In this document: in pieces, positions 22,132 to 33,565 of the stretch | Layout: each line of letters starts with the position of its first letter | Numbering within the stretch: position 1 is the first letter of the stretch | NCBI GenBank assembly: GCA_963281155.1 | Contig: CAUJLY010000006.1 | Coordinates: 9,486,001 to 9,550,000 of the forward strand | Reading direction: 5' to 3' | DNA length: 64,000 bases | From: Rhabditophanes sp. KR3021 | Lineage: Eukaryota > Nematoda > Chromadorea > Rhabditida > Alloionematidae | Notes under the pieces: model-generated | The model's database searches: none | What the model was told of the DNA's origin: nothing | What the model saw: the letters and a program-made list of their open reading frames with translations, nothing else | Position numbers and translations under genes: made by a program

Positions 22132-22916
22132 TTTTTCAATATTGAAATGGAACTAAATAATAATACTCTATTAGACCATTCAAAAATAAAAGCGACAAAC
22201 TTTGTCAACCTAAAATAATGAAAAATTATTAAATTAAAAATCATCACATTAAAACCATTATCATTAAGGGTGGATAATTTGTAATAAATCAACCTTGGTA
22301 ACAACCTTTTACCGCTCGAAGCTATTATCAAGGGAAGTTTGAAGAATTACCATGTTTTGGTTGTGAAATATTAAAAAAACGTCTAAAATTAGGGTGTCGT
22401 CTGTTAAGTTTAAACTTTGAGAATGAACCTATTTGGTTGAAATGGAGACTAAATATGAAGCGATGGGCGATGTGATTAATGTTGTAATTTTTAAGTATAT
22501 TACCAAGCAAAGATTGGCGAATATTTTTGATCTTTGGGAATTTGTAATATTTTGTATCGTTGAAAGAAGAAAAAGAAGTCAGTTAATGGTATCTTGTGGT
22601 TTTACATGTTGATAACAAACTAATTACCTGGCAGTACTTTCAAACACTTACTTCACCGTATTAAAGGGAAAAAAAGAATTAATGAAAAACATTACATATT
22701 ATGGATAAACTTGTGATGTTTTATTGTGAAACACGTTATTCTTATCGATGACAATTTCATAATTTTATTTTGATGTTTGCAGAGTCATTAGGAATGTTAT
22801 GGTGTTATGCAAAAAAGCCAAGACTGCAAAAGATATATTTAACTATATCGTGTTATTATGAAGATATTTTAGAAACTTATAAATAATGAGTGTAGTAGAC
22901 ATTTTTAAGGAATTGT
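22132..22916. other. Intergenic, nothing recognised
   Basis: Only a 60-codon minus-strand frame (22328-22510) without features. Confidence 0.5.
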
Positions 22917-23331
22917 TTATTCAAAGTTTTCATGATCAAATTCAAATTGGCGTCTCTTCATTTCAAGCTCTAGGCGCTTCTTTGCTCTTCTAAAGTACGC
23001 CTTTAAGGAAGAGACGGGTGGGGCAACTCTGAATTCTCCAGATTCAGTTTGATAAATGGCAGGTCTGGTGTCAGAATCTTCGTCCAATTTGGTGCGTATT
23101 GGTCTAGGTGCTGCTAAGTCATGTCTTACCCATTTTCTAATTTGATATGCTTCTCTAAGCGAAACTGTTTCCATGACCGCTAAAAAGGACAAAAGAAGTT
23201 TAAATGACTTATAATACCACAAAAATAATAATATTATTGCAATTAATGGTGATGAACTTACGCAACAGTAAGACACTTATTGACAAAATAAAGAATAATT
23301 TTAATAACTTTTTATTAACAATATTGAACAT
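22917..23331 (-). CDS. Small basic secreted or membrane-anchored protein (about 110 aa), unknown
   Basis: Exon 1 starts at ATG 23331 and encodes a hydrophobic leader (KKLLKLFFILSISVLLL). A roughly 115-nt GT..AG intron in phase 1 follows (donor GTAAGTTC, acceptor TTTTTAG). Exon 2 encodes METVSLREAYQIRKWVRHDL, then GEFRVAPPVSSLKAYFRRAK and a charged helix with many Lys/Arg (KKRLELEMKRRQFEF), ending at TAA 22917. There are dibasic sites (RR, KK, KRR) but no repeated neuropeptide motif and no Cys. I do not recognise the family. Confidence 0.55.
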
Positions 23332-24063
23332 GCTCAAATAATTTTCATAAAATCTAAATAAAATGGAAAATAGTTGTGAATTTTCTTTATCTTTAATTAA
23401 AAGAACAATAATAAGATTAAGAAATAAAATGAAAAATGTTATATGATTGTTTTTACGAGATTTAGAGTAAATTAAAGGCAAAGACTAAAATCAGCATCCT
23501 ATTAAAGAAAGAAAGTATGCCTCGCGCCTACCAATAAATAAGAAATATTGCCTTACAATAAGTGTTAGTAATCAAAAAAGTTTACGTGCTCATCATATTT
23601 GCTATTTAACAAGGACTGAGCTTATATATATGTGCAGTTAAAAAAAAAGTAAATTAATTATTTTTAATGGATATTTATGCTTTGAACTAATGGTTGCCCA
23701 ATTCATCATTTCATTACTCTAATTTCAGTAAATGTTTCGACACTCGTTTATAATTTGATTAAAGACATCTGTATTCATATTAAAATGAAGGTGGCTTTAA
23801 CTTGTATATGCATACGATGTAGTCTTAATGGTATTTTTGATGATTTTTATTAGCATAACATTAAAGAATTTTAAGATGGAGAAGTAAAACTAGGATGTTG
23901 GTTATTTTTGATGTATTTTTATCAAATGTAGGGGTTTGCTGGTAATGGTGTCTTGATTTACAAGATATTTATTTGTGTATGATGATGTAATGTTGCATTG
24001 TGACGTGTATTTATGTAGCTGACAATAAAAACGACTCTTCAGGGTGTTAAGTTTTTTGCAGGC
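23332..24063. other. Intergenic, nothing recognised
   Basis: A minus-strand 90-codon frame at 23209-23481 overlaps exon 1 and the intron of the preceding gene and is not supported. Confidence 0.5.
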
Positions 24064-24737
24064 TTAGTAGTTTGATGAATTTGGTTTAATTTGTCTACAT
24101 AAGCCATACGGATGCATTCCTTTTTGACTAGCACACTTATTTGTACCATATTGAAGAGGAATCACAACTTCGCCTCTTCTCAGGACATCCTTCGAGAAGT
24201 CTCGCTTGTTGGCATGAGCCATCTTGACGACCCATGATGGGAAAGATATCCTTGCATTTTTAGATTGAGCTACTCCAGCCAATGAGCGTAAACACTCAAC
24301 TACCTTGTATGCATGTTTATTTTCGTACAAATCAACTGTTTGGAAACAAGAAAATTCCAAAACACCATACATTTTTATTGCTTCCAAAAAGTTTGAAATG
24401 TTTTCCATCTACAAAGTGATTAAATAATTATAAGATACTTAAAAATAAGTAAACATACTTTGTGAAAAGGCATCTTAGGGTTTTCTCTAAATCTAATAGC
24501 ACTTTTTGCATCCATTGTTAACAGACGATTAACTAAGAAGCAAAGTTGTACACCATCTTTGAGTAAATCTGAAAATTCAGCGTTTGTTGTGATTTCTTGG
24601 GCATCAATAGGAAATGCAATGCCGGTCGTCTGTTGAACCCAAACTAAAATTTCTTGTGCTTCTTCCAAAATAAAACGTGCTTGATTTTTGCGCTCAATAT
24701 CACGACTTAATCCATAGGAAGGGCCATGATTGGCCAT
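24064..24737 (-). CDS. Transgelin/calponin-like actin-binding protein (CH domain plus calponin repeat)
   Basis: Two exons (24737-24459, 24408-24064) give 207 aa. A single calponin-homology domain spans about residues 28-155 (ILVWVQQTTGI, DLLKDGVQLCFLVNRL, then FHKMENISNFLEAIKMYGV across the splice junction). One calponin-like repeat follows near the C-terminus (VIPLQYGTNKCASQKGMHPY). This is the architecture of transgelin/SM22, muscle protein 20 and the C. elegans CPN proteins, which bind and bundle F-actin in muscle. A splice acceptor (TTCTTTCAG) about 55 nt upstream of the ATG suggests a trans-spliced leader or a 5'UTR intron. Confidence 0.9.
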
Positions 24738-26401
24738 AGTTTAGAGGATGTTTGGTAAAATGCAAGTAAAAAGTCAACTAATGGGAACCTGAAAGAATAC
24801 TAAATTAACGATTGAATATCAAAATAAGAGATTGGAATAATAATTAAAATGTATTGTACCGAACATCCAAGAATAATATTTAATTTAGTGAAACAAATCT
24901 AAAATAGAGCAATATTGTTTTGTCGCATTTAGATAGAGATTTAACTGATCATTTTTAGTATATATATTTTGGTATAAATGAGAGGCCGCCAATTATTATT
25001 GTGAGCTGGTAGAGCAAAGAAAATCTATACATATATCTTTAAGATCATACAAAGTTTGAAAACATTTTAATTGAATGCAAATGGCAAAAGAAGAGGGCAA
25101 CGTATATCTCCATGTATCAGGTTTGTTGATGATGATAATACTTACGATCAGTTATTAGTATATTCTCTTCTTTCAAAGATATATCATTGAAGTTGAACAG
25201 TAACAATGGAATAGATTAAATGGACTAATACAGATAAGAATATCTATTTATTATAAATGGAGCTCAAAGGATAATAAAAAGGAAAAAAGAAAAGGTTCTG
25301 AACAAATAATTGGTATGGTACAGGCAAAACGGTGTCTCTGTAATAGTGACGAATACTAAAAACATCACAACAATGGATGATCGTTAAAAACTGAAATTAT
25401 TAAGGAATGTTACAAAACTGTTTGATGGTGATTAAAGGGGATATTTCCAAATTTAACTGCTGTGTAAAAGAACTTGCCGGTTGATGGCACAAGTTTGTCA
25501 CATACATTACATTATAATTATGCAAAACACTCTCTCGTATCTTATTGTTTGAATCTTGACTTTTAAATTCGGTAACGTCATGTGGTTTTAATTTAATTAA
25601 AAATTAACTAATGATGATTTTTGTTGAGTGGTTATGTAGGTACTTTTTTATTCAATCTTTAATCAGCGATAAATCGAATTTAATTTGATAATATAATAAA
25701 AATATGATATTCTATAAATATATATTTCTACCAAAAATACCTATGTTCCCGTGACAATTAGGGAATTCAAATTCACTTGCAAATCTTTTTTGTTTTATAA
25801 ATGACAATTGGTTAAGGTGATTCTGTCTGTAATCTTTATTTTTGTAGATTAATTCAGTTGTATCAATTTTAATTGACGCTCTTATTATCTTGTTTAAGTA
25901 TGAAAAACGCAAACTCAATCATTAATATTTTTGTTACTTGTTGTTGTACTTATTTTTATAAATTGAAAACAATTAAGTTTGTTTTTATGAAAAATAATTT
26001 TGATAATTACTCATAATCTACAAATAATTAGTCTTTCTATTTTGATTTTAATAAGTTTAGACTTGAAACTTCCAAATAGTAATATTGTTTATTCAAAACT
26101 TAATAAAGCATGCGTCGACAAAAATACTTTTCAGAAAAAGTTAAATGCTTGAGTTCAGTTAAATAAAATATATAATTTATTTTATGTAACCATGAACAGC
26201 TATGAAATCATAGGTTTGTGTTTTGGACAAATATGCCAGATAAACAATTCATTACAGCCATTAGCTTGAATTAAATTATTCACTTCAAAGATTCCGAAAA
26301 AAGCAACTTTTAAAAACAGAAACTTTGGTGGAAGTAACCGAAAGTTAGTTATAAAATAAGAAAATATTGTTCAAATTTTATTAAATATTTTCCTCTTAAA
26401 T
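24738..26401. other. Intergenic, 1.7 kb, between diverging genes
   Basis: Lies between the calponin-like gene (-) and a small secreted gene (+), so should contain both promoters. No coding exon is supported; a 68-codon minus-strand frame (25712-25918) is featureless. Confidence 0.5.
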
Positions 26402-26716
26402 ATGAAAAGCTGTATTGCTATTTTATTTGTGATTATGATAATAATTTACAGAGGATTTAGTTTATCCGAATATTCAGTAGATTATATCCAAACTTTGTCT
26501 AATGAAAGTGCTATTCCGAAGGCTGTGACCTTTGACAAATTAAATAGATATGATCTTGATATTTCAAACAAATTGGACACTACCACAACTAGTCCAAACT
26601 TAGCTGATGCAATGTACCTTCCAAATGTTCTTTGGCACAGGAGAGCTGTTTTCTTCAGCCTTAGACCACTTATTCCTGATCAACTTTCGATTGCTTCCAT
26701 CAAAAAAAGCTCCTGA
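26402..26716 (+). CDS. Small secreted protein (104 aa), unknown
   Basis: Single-exon frame from ATG 26402 to TGA 26714-26716. N-terminal signal peptide (MKSCIAILFVIMIIIYRGFS), then a Cys-free mature region, the most distinctive part being ADAMYLPNVLWHRRAVFFSL. That contains one dibasic pair, so a processed peptide hormone is possible but unproven. I do not recognise the family. Confidence 0.5.
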   Translation: MKSCIAILFVIMIIIYRGFSLSEYSVDYIQTLSNESAIPKAVTFDKLNRYDLDISNKLDTTTTSPNLADAMYLPNVLWHRRAVFFSLRPLIPDQLSIASIKKSS

Positions 26717-27963
26717 TTGCAGATTTCAAAATTATATTTAATTGTGCAATATTTTATGCACACCCTCTCAAAGACCATTTGGAAATCGCTACATTCGTAT
26801 TGAATTTGTACCAAACTCACGTTTAATTATAACAACTATTTGTGTTTTAAATACCTTCTAATAAAAAATATATACTTTACTCAACAAATATTACAAAATT
26901 TGTGTTTGCAAACTTTTTTATAAACTTGTTTAATAGAAATACGTTTAAAAGAAATGTCACATTTGTTAGGTTATTAATTTAAAAATAGTTGCACAAAAAT
27001 TGTTTTAATTTTTAATAATTGAGAAGTAGTTTGGTAGATAAGTGTAGTGCGTGGGGGATACATCTAAATGTCGCAACTTTTGAGTGCTTTTGAAATTGAG
27101 GGTAAATATGATGAACTGATAAACTGTATTTTACATAGCTTCTTGTTAAATAGTAGTTCTTTATGATCTAAAAAAGTGACACAATTATGTTGTGGATCAA
27201 TTTGAATGTAACTTTTAATACAGTATGTAAAATTTGGCTCAGAAAAAATATTCATGATAGCAGATGGAGATGGTAATAAAAATTTAAGGGATAAAAATGT
27301 GGGGGGTTATAATCCTGAGCATATACACTTGAATAAGATTAACCTTTATTTGATATATATAAAATTCGAGATTAAATAGCGCACAAAACACACTACTTTA
27401 ATTTGGTTAATTTTTCAGTGGGAACTTACATTGGTCAAATTGATTTTTATAAGAACTGGTAAATGCTGCGTTGCTTCTTAACAACAGACAAACCCATGTT
27501 ATAGTTTTGTAAATTGTTAAATAAATATACTTATATGAATAATAATAGGCTTTTTGATGTATTCAATAAATGGATTACACACTTATGTTTTGATCTGTAT
27601 GTATTGTAGTATATGTAAATCTACAAAGCAACATCTATATAATTTTCGTGATTGTTACATTGCAATCACGTCATGTTAAACTTCAAGAAAAGTTATACTT
27701 ACAACAAAGTAAATTTAATTAACGGAAATAGATAATAATTTTTAAAAAAATTGAACATTCTAAGTTTTTATAATTGCCGCAGTTTTCCGTGATTCAACAA
27801 TGTAAATACATTATATCCAAAGTATACTATCAATGCCTTGGTTACAAAAATATTTCTGTAGTTCAACCTCTTCTTTTCTTTCGTTAGAGAGATGCTAATA
27901 TATAATGATGACACAGAATTTATTATCAAAATAAATTGACAATATATTGTAAGTTTGTTAATT
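26717..27963. other. Intergenic, 1.2 kb; one doubtful minus-strand frame
   Basis: A 63-codon ATG-started minus-strand frame at 27064-27255 has four Cys and mixed composition, but there is no splice, promoter or family evidence. Otherwise AT-rich with nothing recognised. Confidence 0.4.
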
Positions 27964-29211
27964 ATGATTAGAACATCTTACTTTCTTGTTCTGCTAGTGG
28001 CCTGTCCTTTGGAATCGTCCACTTTAGGACCTATTACGAGAGACTTTCAGGTTTGGCTTGAAAAATCCTTTGCTCGTACAGGAATCGCTATTGTCAATCC
28101 TACATACTTGAATAATGCAAGTTTTGGTGGCAGACTACATCCAAATCAAAAAATATTTAAAACTCCAATTGTCTTTGTTCACGGAAATTCAGATGGAGCT
28201 TTGAAAAATATTGGAAATCCATTTGGTACTGGATGGGATGAGAGTGTAAATTACTTTATAAAACAAGGTTATTCATTAGCTGAACTATTTGGAATTACGT
28301 ATGGAGACAGGATTCCTTCGCATGCATTGGAAAGAACATTTAATTGTAAAACTATTATAAGGATGAGAGCATTTTTTAAAGAAGTTATAAAGTATACTCG
28401 ATCGCAAAAGATTCATATTATAGCTCATAGTATGGGCGTTACAATTAGTCGAAAAGCTATAAAAGGAGGCCTAATTCAAGCGGATGATGGCAAGTCTGGT
28501 TTTGGTTATTTTTAATATTTATGTCTAATATCTCAGGTAGATTAATGGAATTACATCTATCCACGTCACCTTTATCAAACCTCCTAAGCTTGCCCCTTTT
28601 TCATTCGTGTGAAACCCCCTTCTCTGATATATATTCATACCAAATATTTATCAATTTATTTTTAAGGAAATTGCGATATTGGACCATCTATTTCGGATAA
28701 AATAGATACTTTAATTTCAATATCAGCAGCCAATTATGGAGTTTGCTTTTGTCAACTACAAACTTTCAGAACTGCGCCAGGATGTAATCAGAAGGTAGTT
28801 TTGTTGAAATTTAATTATTTGTTCAATAATATAATTTAGAATGGTTTTTGGCCTGGTGCTCTAAATAATTGTGAAGATAGAAAGAGTATTGTAAATGTAA
28901 CAGATTATTCTAGCATACTAAAAGACATCAATGAAAACCCCGTTAAAGAAGCGCACAAAATATATGTTATTTTAACTGAAAGTATGTTTCATTGCATTTG
29001 TGATATCTTCATTTATTTTATTTCAGATGATGAAATAATTGGAAATAAAGGCAAAGTTTTTGGACGATATACAAGTTCAATTCCGACAATGGATGAAGAA
29101 TATGTATTCGAAACACTAAAACATATGGAAACAAAAGACAATACTACGGAATTGCAATATTGCTTGATACAAAAACATAGTTGCTTAAACATCCCATATT
29201 TCAAAAAATAA
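27964..29211 (+). CDS. Secreted class 2 lipase (LIPS / EstA-like alpha/beta hydrolase)
   Basis: Four exons (27964-28498, 28667-28794, 28840-28981, 29027-29211) give 329 aa in frame. Signal peptide MIRTSYFLVLLVACPLESS; TPIVFVHGNSDG contains the oxyanion HG; the nucleophile elbow is IIAHSMGV (Ser of xHSxG); the acid and His are likely in NDEIIGNKG and ETLKHMETKD. The layout matches nematode class 2 lipases of the C. elegans lips family, which are predicted to hydrolyse acylglycerols or esters in the gut lumen. Cys are concentrated around FCQLQTF and the C-terminus. The first intron (168 nt) is longer than is typical for this window. Confidence 0.9.
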
Positions 29212-30332
29212 TCTTTTGTATTCTTAGACCCGGGCGATGTTTTAATATTTTTATTTCCGTGTATTGTATTTATATTCAAAATTAGTAAAATAATTTTTAT
29301 CAATCTATTAACGACGTATATCAAAAGAACCGCTAACTTTGAAATTGTGTTACTTTTCTTCGTTATCTAAGATTCCTTCGTGCCAATGGAGTAAAATTCA
29401 AGTAGGTCATCGCCATCTTTATCAATAACAAATAAAGAGTGTGATGGATCTGTATTTGCTTGTTTATATTTACATATGATACAAACGATGTTTTTGTAAT
29501 TACGACCTTAAATTGTTTGTTTACTTTATTGAGCTAATTTAAATTTATTATCCTTATTCGTACAGCTTTGTGTGTTATTGTGGAAGTTTTGATTTAGTAG
29601 AAGAATTTGTATTTAGTATCAACTTTACACAAAATAATTTCATTTATTGCAATAAAGGAACGATATATTACTTTTACTCTATCAAATAAGGGCATTTTAC
29701 TGAACTTTATTATATAAAAACACATTTCTTTCATTTTTGTATTGGTATTAATGATTTTGTACCCAAGGTAAGGATCTCAAACTAAATTTATGAAGTAAGG
29801 CATTGTTTCTCACTAAACTACAGTCTAGTGGAAGTCTAGTCGATAAATGATTTAAAGTGTGTCTAGGGACTTCAAAAATAAGTAAATAAAACGATATTCC
29901 CTTACTTGAGATTATCAAATGATTAGTATTATGAATGTGTCTTGTTGAAGAAAATCTAAATGAAAAGTGACATCACTTTCGTTGGGTAAAGTGAAAATAT
30001 AAAAAGAATTTGATTGATATCGTATTGTTAATTCGACTCTGCATTAAAGTAAAGGTGTCGGCTTTATAACAATACCACATATATTATGTAATACAAAGCT
30101 TCTATGTCATCCAAACAAAAAATATATTTTGCCCAGAAACTGTTTTTATAATTAAATTTTTTCAATCTAATATTAGCGGGTTACCACTTTGCATTGTGTT
30201 ACCAGCACATTTATATACTTTACACACTTGCAAAGGTTATGAATCATGAAAAGGAGAACATTTTCTTATTTAGTAAATTTATTTCCTTCAAATAAATTGT
30301 TTATTCCCTTCAATCACACCATTTCTGATTAA
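29212..30332. other. Intergenic, 1.1 kb, nothing recognised
   Basis: AT-rich. A minus-strand frame (29013-29324) is largely a shadow of lipase exon 4. Confidence 0.5.
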
Positions 30333-32294
30333 ATGATGAAAGCTTTTGTGAATGCACTAATTTTTGTGGTTGTAACAGTTGACCTTTGCTTAGGCAACAT
30401 TATTAATTATTCTAATATTCGTGTTCCTGTTAAGTATGATTTATTTATTGACATGGCTTCGAAGTTTGACAATCGTGGTATTGTGCAACCATCGGGTGTC
30501 ATGGAAATCAAATTTAACGTTACTAAACCTACTAATATTATCAAATTTCATGCTCATACTGCTTTTATTAAAATAAAATCAATTGAAATTTCATCTGTCG
30601 CTAAATATTCATTCATTAAGAATGAAACCATATTTCCTGATATCGTTGTTCTAACATTAAATGAAAACCTATTACCTAATAATGAGATTCAAATGAAAAT
30701 CAGATACAATACCAAAGTTGTCTTAAATGATACAATCGGAATTTTCAGAGGTCAAAGTCTCAATTTTCAAACATTAAAAAATGAAAATTATTACGTAACT
30801 CAGTTAGAATCTATTGAATTGCGGAAAGTTTTTCCTTCCTTTGATGACATTTCAATTAAGGCCAAATTTACTTTTTCATTAAAACATTTCAAAACCATGA
30901 CAGCGATAAGTACGAGTGCAATTAAGAGAATAGATATTAATGGAGTTTATGCAATATCACATTTTGATGAAACTATCACAATGTCAACGTATGTTTTTGG
31001 ATTTGCTTTAAGCTCTTTTAGATCAACTACATTTATTTCAAATAACAATGTGACATTAAAAGTCTGGGCACCACATGAGCAATATTATACAAGTTTGCTA
31101 GTTGGCGAAACACAAATAGGAATATTCAATGAATTAACAAAGTATTTCAAAACTCCTTATATATTACCTAAAATAGATACGATGATGTTGCCAAAATTTA
31201 AATATGGCGGAATGGAGAATGTTGGATTAATTGTTATAGATGGAAATTCAGTTAAATATATTCATGCAGTTACAAACAGCAACTCCATATTGATAGTTAA
31301 CTTGATTGCCCATGAATTAATTCATCAATGGATAGGAAATTTAGTAACGCCAAAAGAATGGAAGTATATTTGGCTTTCTGAAGGAATAACAAAGTTTCTA
31401 GAGTTCTTAATTACAGATAAACTACACCCAAATATGTTTCCTAACCATAAGTACATTTCCTTTGATTTGATTTATCACAGAACGGCAATGGAAGTTGATA
31501 GTACGGAGAATTTCCATCCTGTTGAGTTTTATTTTGATCCAAGCACTGAAGCTTTTGTTAAACACTTTTCGTTTTCATACTATAAGGGTTTTTGTATAAC
31601 ACAAATGATTTATCATCTACTCGGTGACAAACAATTTGAAAAAGGAATTAATGCATACATTGCAAACTATGCCTATAAAAGTGTATCCAGTAATGATTTT
31701 TTTGCAGTAATGGATAGATATGTTGAGAAAAGACAGCCAAATTCTCCAAATTTAATAGAAGTTGGTTTATCTTGGACAAGCCAGGCAGGGTTTCCATTGA
31801 TAACTGTAACCCAAGTTAGCGATACTATCATTTCATTGAAACAAGAAATGGTTCGTTATAGTGCGTTTTGGCCATCAAAATATAGTCAAAACACAACAAG
31901 TAGTTTCATAATTCCTATCTGGTATTATGTTAACAGCGAAGAACGATTTGTATGGATGACAACAAAGACAATGGAACTTAAAATTGGTGAAGGTACATTA
32001 ATAATTAATGGAGATTCAAAAGGAACATACTCCATAAATTACGACTTAACTCGCTGGAATGAGATTTTCAATGCAATGGATAGAAATTGGAACTTTTATT
32101 CAGATAAATTAAAGTTGATTTTCATAGATGACTTTGCAAGAGCCATGAGAATGGGTAAAATACCGGATGGGTTTAGTAAAAAAGTTTCAATTATCATTGT
32201 AAAACGCAGAAACTTCTTCTTTATGAGCCAATATTTAATTCAATTATATGATGTTTTTTACAAAAAATTTATTAAAATACAAAATAATTCCTAA
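30333..32294 (+). CDS. Secreted M1-family zinc aminopeptidase, C-terminally short, intronless
   Basis: 653 codons without introns. Signal peptide MMKAFVNALIFVVVTVDLCL, an N-terminal beta domain, then the catalytic domain: KYGGMENVG (the GAMEN substrate motif with G for A), HELIHQW with the downstream Glu in WLSEG (zinc site HExxH-x18-E), and SYYKGF carrying the catalytic Tyr. The beta-sandwich is present (about 485-580), but the ERAP1-like C-terminal helical domain is cut after its first helices (LIFIDDFARAMRMGK onward). Typical M1 enzymes are about 900-1000 aa. No membrane anchor, so extracellular release of N-terminal amino acids is predicted. AATAAA follows the stop at about 32305. The lack of introns is unusual here. 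Confidence 0.9.
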   Translation: MMKAFVNALIFVVVTVDLCLGNIINYSNIRVPVKYDLFIDMASKFDNRGIVQPSGVMEIKFNVTKPTNIIKFHAHTAFIKIKSIEISSVAKYSFIKNETIFPDIVVLTLNENLLPNNEIQMKIRYNTKVVLNDTIGIFRGQSLNFQTLKNENYYVTQLESIELRKVFPSFDDISIKAKFTFSLKHFKTMTAISTSAIKRIDINGVYAISHFDETITMSTYVFGFALSSFRSTTFISNNNVTLKVWAPHEQYYTSLLVGETQIGIFNELTKYFKTPYILPKIDTMMLPKFKYGGMENVGLIVIDGNSVKYIHAVTNSNSILIVNLIAHELIHQWIGNLVTPKEWKYIWLSEGITKFLEFLITDKLHPNMFPNHKYISFDLIYHRTAMEVDSTENFHPVEFYFDPSTEAFVKHFSFSYYKGFCITQMIYHLLGDKQFEKGINAYIANYAYKSVSSNDFFAVMDRYVEKRQPNSPNLIEVGLSWTSQAGFPLITVTQVSDTIISLKQEMVRYSAFWPSKYSQNTTSSFIIPIWYYVNSEERFVWMTTKTMELKIGEGTLIINGDSKGTYSINYDLTRWNEIFNAMDRNWNFYSDKLKLIFIDDFARAMRMGKIPDGFSKKVSIIIVKRRNFFFMSQYLIQLYDVFYKKFIKIQNNS

Positions 32295-32523
32295 AATACT
32301 ATAAATAAAATTTAGTTATTATTAAATTGCGTATAAAGATTTTAAACTGCTCACACACCATGTACATACAAGTATTTTTAGTTTGAGATTTATTATATTT
32401 CAAGTAAAGATCAAATTGGTTTGCATAAAAAATACGATTTTAAAGCAAAAATAAGCATAAGCCCATTATAAAAAGATCCGTATATAATCTCATGCAAGCT
32501 CATTTGACTTATTTTTGAGCTTT
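32295..32523. other. 3' flank of the aminopeptidase gene
   Basis: Holds the aminopeptidase poly(A) signal. No continuation of the missing C-terminal domain was found downstream. Confidence 0.5.
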
Positions 32524-32847
32524 TTATATATTATAATTTAAATCGTGGCTAGTATCTTTACTTTGTAAGACAGGTTGCTTAGTATTTTTTTCAAAAAATT
32601 TATGATTTTCGATCATACTGAGACTGAATTTCAAATAGACATCAACTAATGTAATTTGCCTTATATGTATCATTTTTAAAGAAAATAAAGAATGTAAAAT
32701 TCCGTTTTTATTAAAAAGTTGATAACAAGCTGGTATTCTAGAAAAATCCACGTAGGGATTGTATTGTCGTGGGTGACTATGTAAATTCTTCAAGCCAATT
32801 TTTATATTTTCAAATCTTATTGCTTGTAGAAGAAAGTGACTTACCAT
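32524..32847 (-). CDS. Hypothetical 107-codon frame, doubtful
   Basis: ATG-started minus-strand frame with mixed composition (HSHPRQYNPYVDFSRIPACY). A few residues (PACYQLFNKNG) are faintly like the N-terminus of nicastrin, but the following Cys/Gly landmarks are missing. No signal peptide or splice sites. It may be a gene fragment or chance. Confidence 0.2.
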   Translation of the reverse strand: MVSHFLLQAIRFENIKIGLKNLHSHPRQYNPYVDFSRIPACYQLFNKNGILHSLFSLKMIHIRQITLVDVYLKFSLSMIENHKFFEKNTKQPVLQSKDTSHDLNYNI

Positions 32848-33565
32848 TCCAATTAAAATATTTAATCTGCTTTTAGTCCGCAGTACAGAATAACCAAGAT
32901 TAATTTGTAACTCCCAAAAATTTATGCAGTCAAAAAAGGATTTGCCAAGTTAATCAACTAGACTAAAAAGTGTTCTATGGATTCAAAAACTTCGGAAAGA
33001 AGATAAATTTGTACAGTGTCGATGGCAAAACACATATGCAATATAGACATGATACACCGTGTTTTGCTACATAAAAACATATTTATATATCATTTAATTT
33101 ATTATCATTTAGTCAAAACAGTAATTAAAGAAACATATAAAAACAACGGATGTTAAAGTTCGAATAAACACCTTGATTCTACTTATTCCGATTTTTTTAT
33201 CTTGCTATAAGCTTTCTTTGTTAATTGCTACTTTCTGGAAGGCTTCGTATTTTCCTACGATTTATTCCAATTAATAACACAGCAGTTCGTCGCAATTTTG
33301 ATTTATTTATGTTAGTACTGCAATAGTTTACCACAATTTGGCAAAAGTACCTTTAGGATAACGTGTTTGCAATTCGAAATTACAACTATAGAAGTAGCAA
33401 TCTAATGAGAGGATTCTTTAAATACAACTTGCAATAGGAAGTAACAGCCTCACTTTACTGTATTTTAACATTGCTAAAAACATACAGATAATTGCATAAC
33501 ATTTGTACAAAATAATTTTATATAAAACTAGAATATAAACTAATACAGAAGACAAAAAATATAAA
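32848..33565. other. Intergenic, nothing recognised
   Basis: AT-rich 3' flank of the ligand-gated channel gene; no supported feature. Confidence 0.5.

Noticed and set aside
21909..22331. 140-codon continuous minus-strand frame
   Set aside because: Reads through a good GT..AG intron and upstream non-coding DNA; the spliced 60-aa model with a signal peptide is better.
27064..27255. 63-codon minus-strand ORF with four Cys
   Set aside because: Protein-like composition, but no signal peptide, splice sites, promoter or recognisable family; too short to trust in AT-rich DNA.
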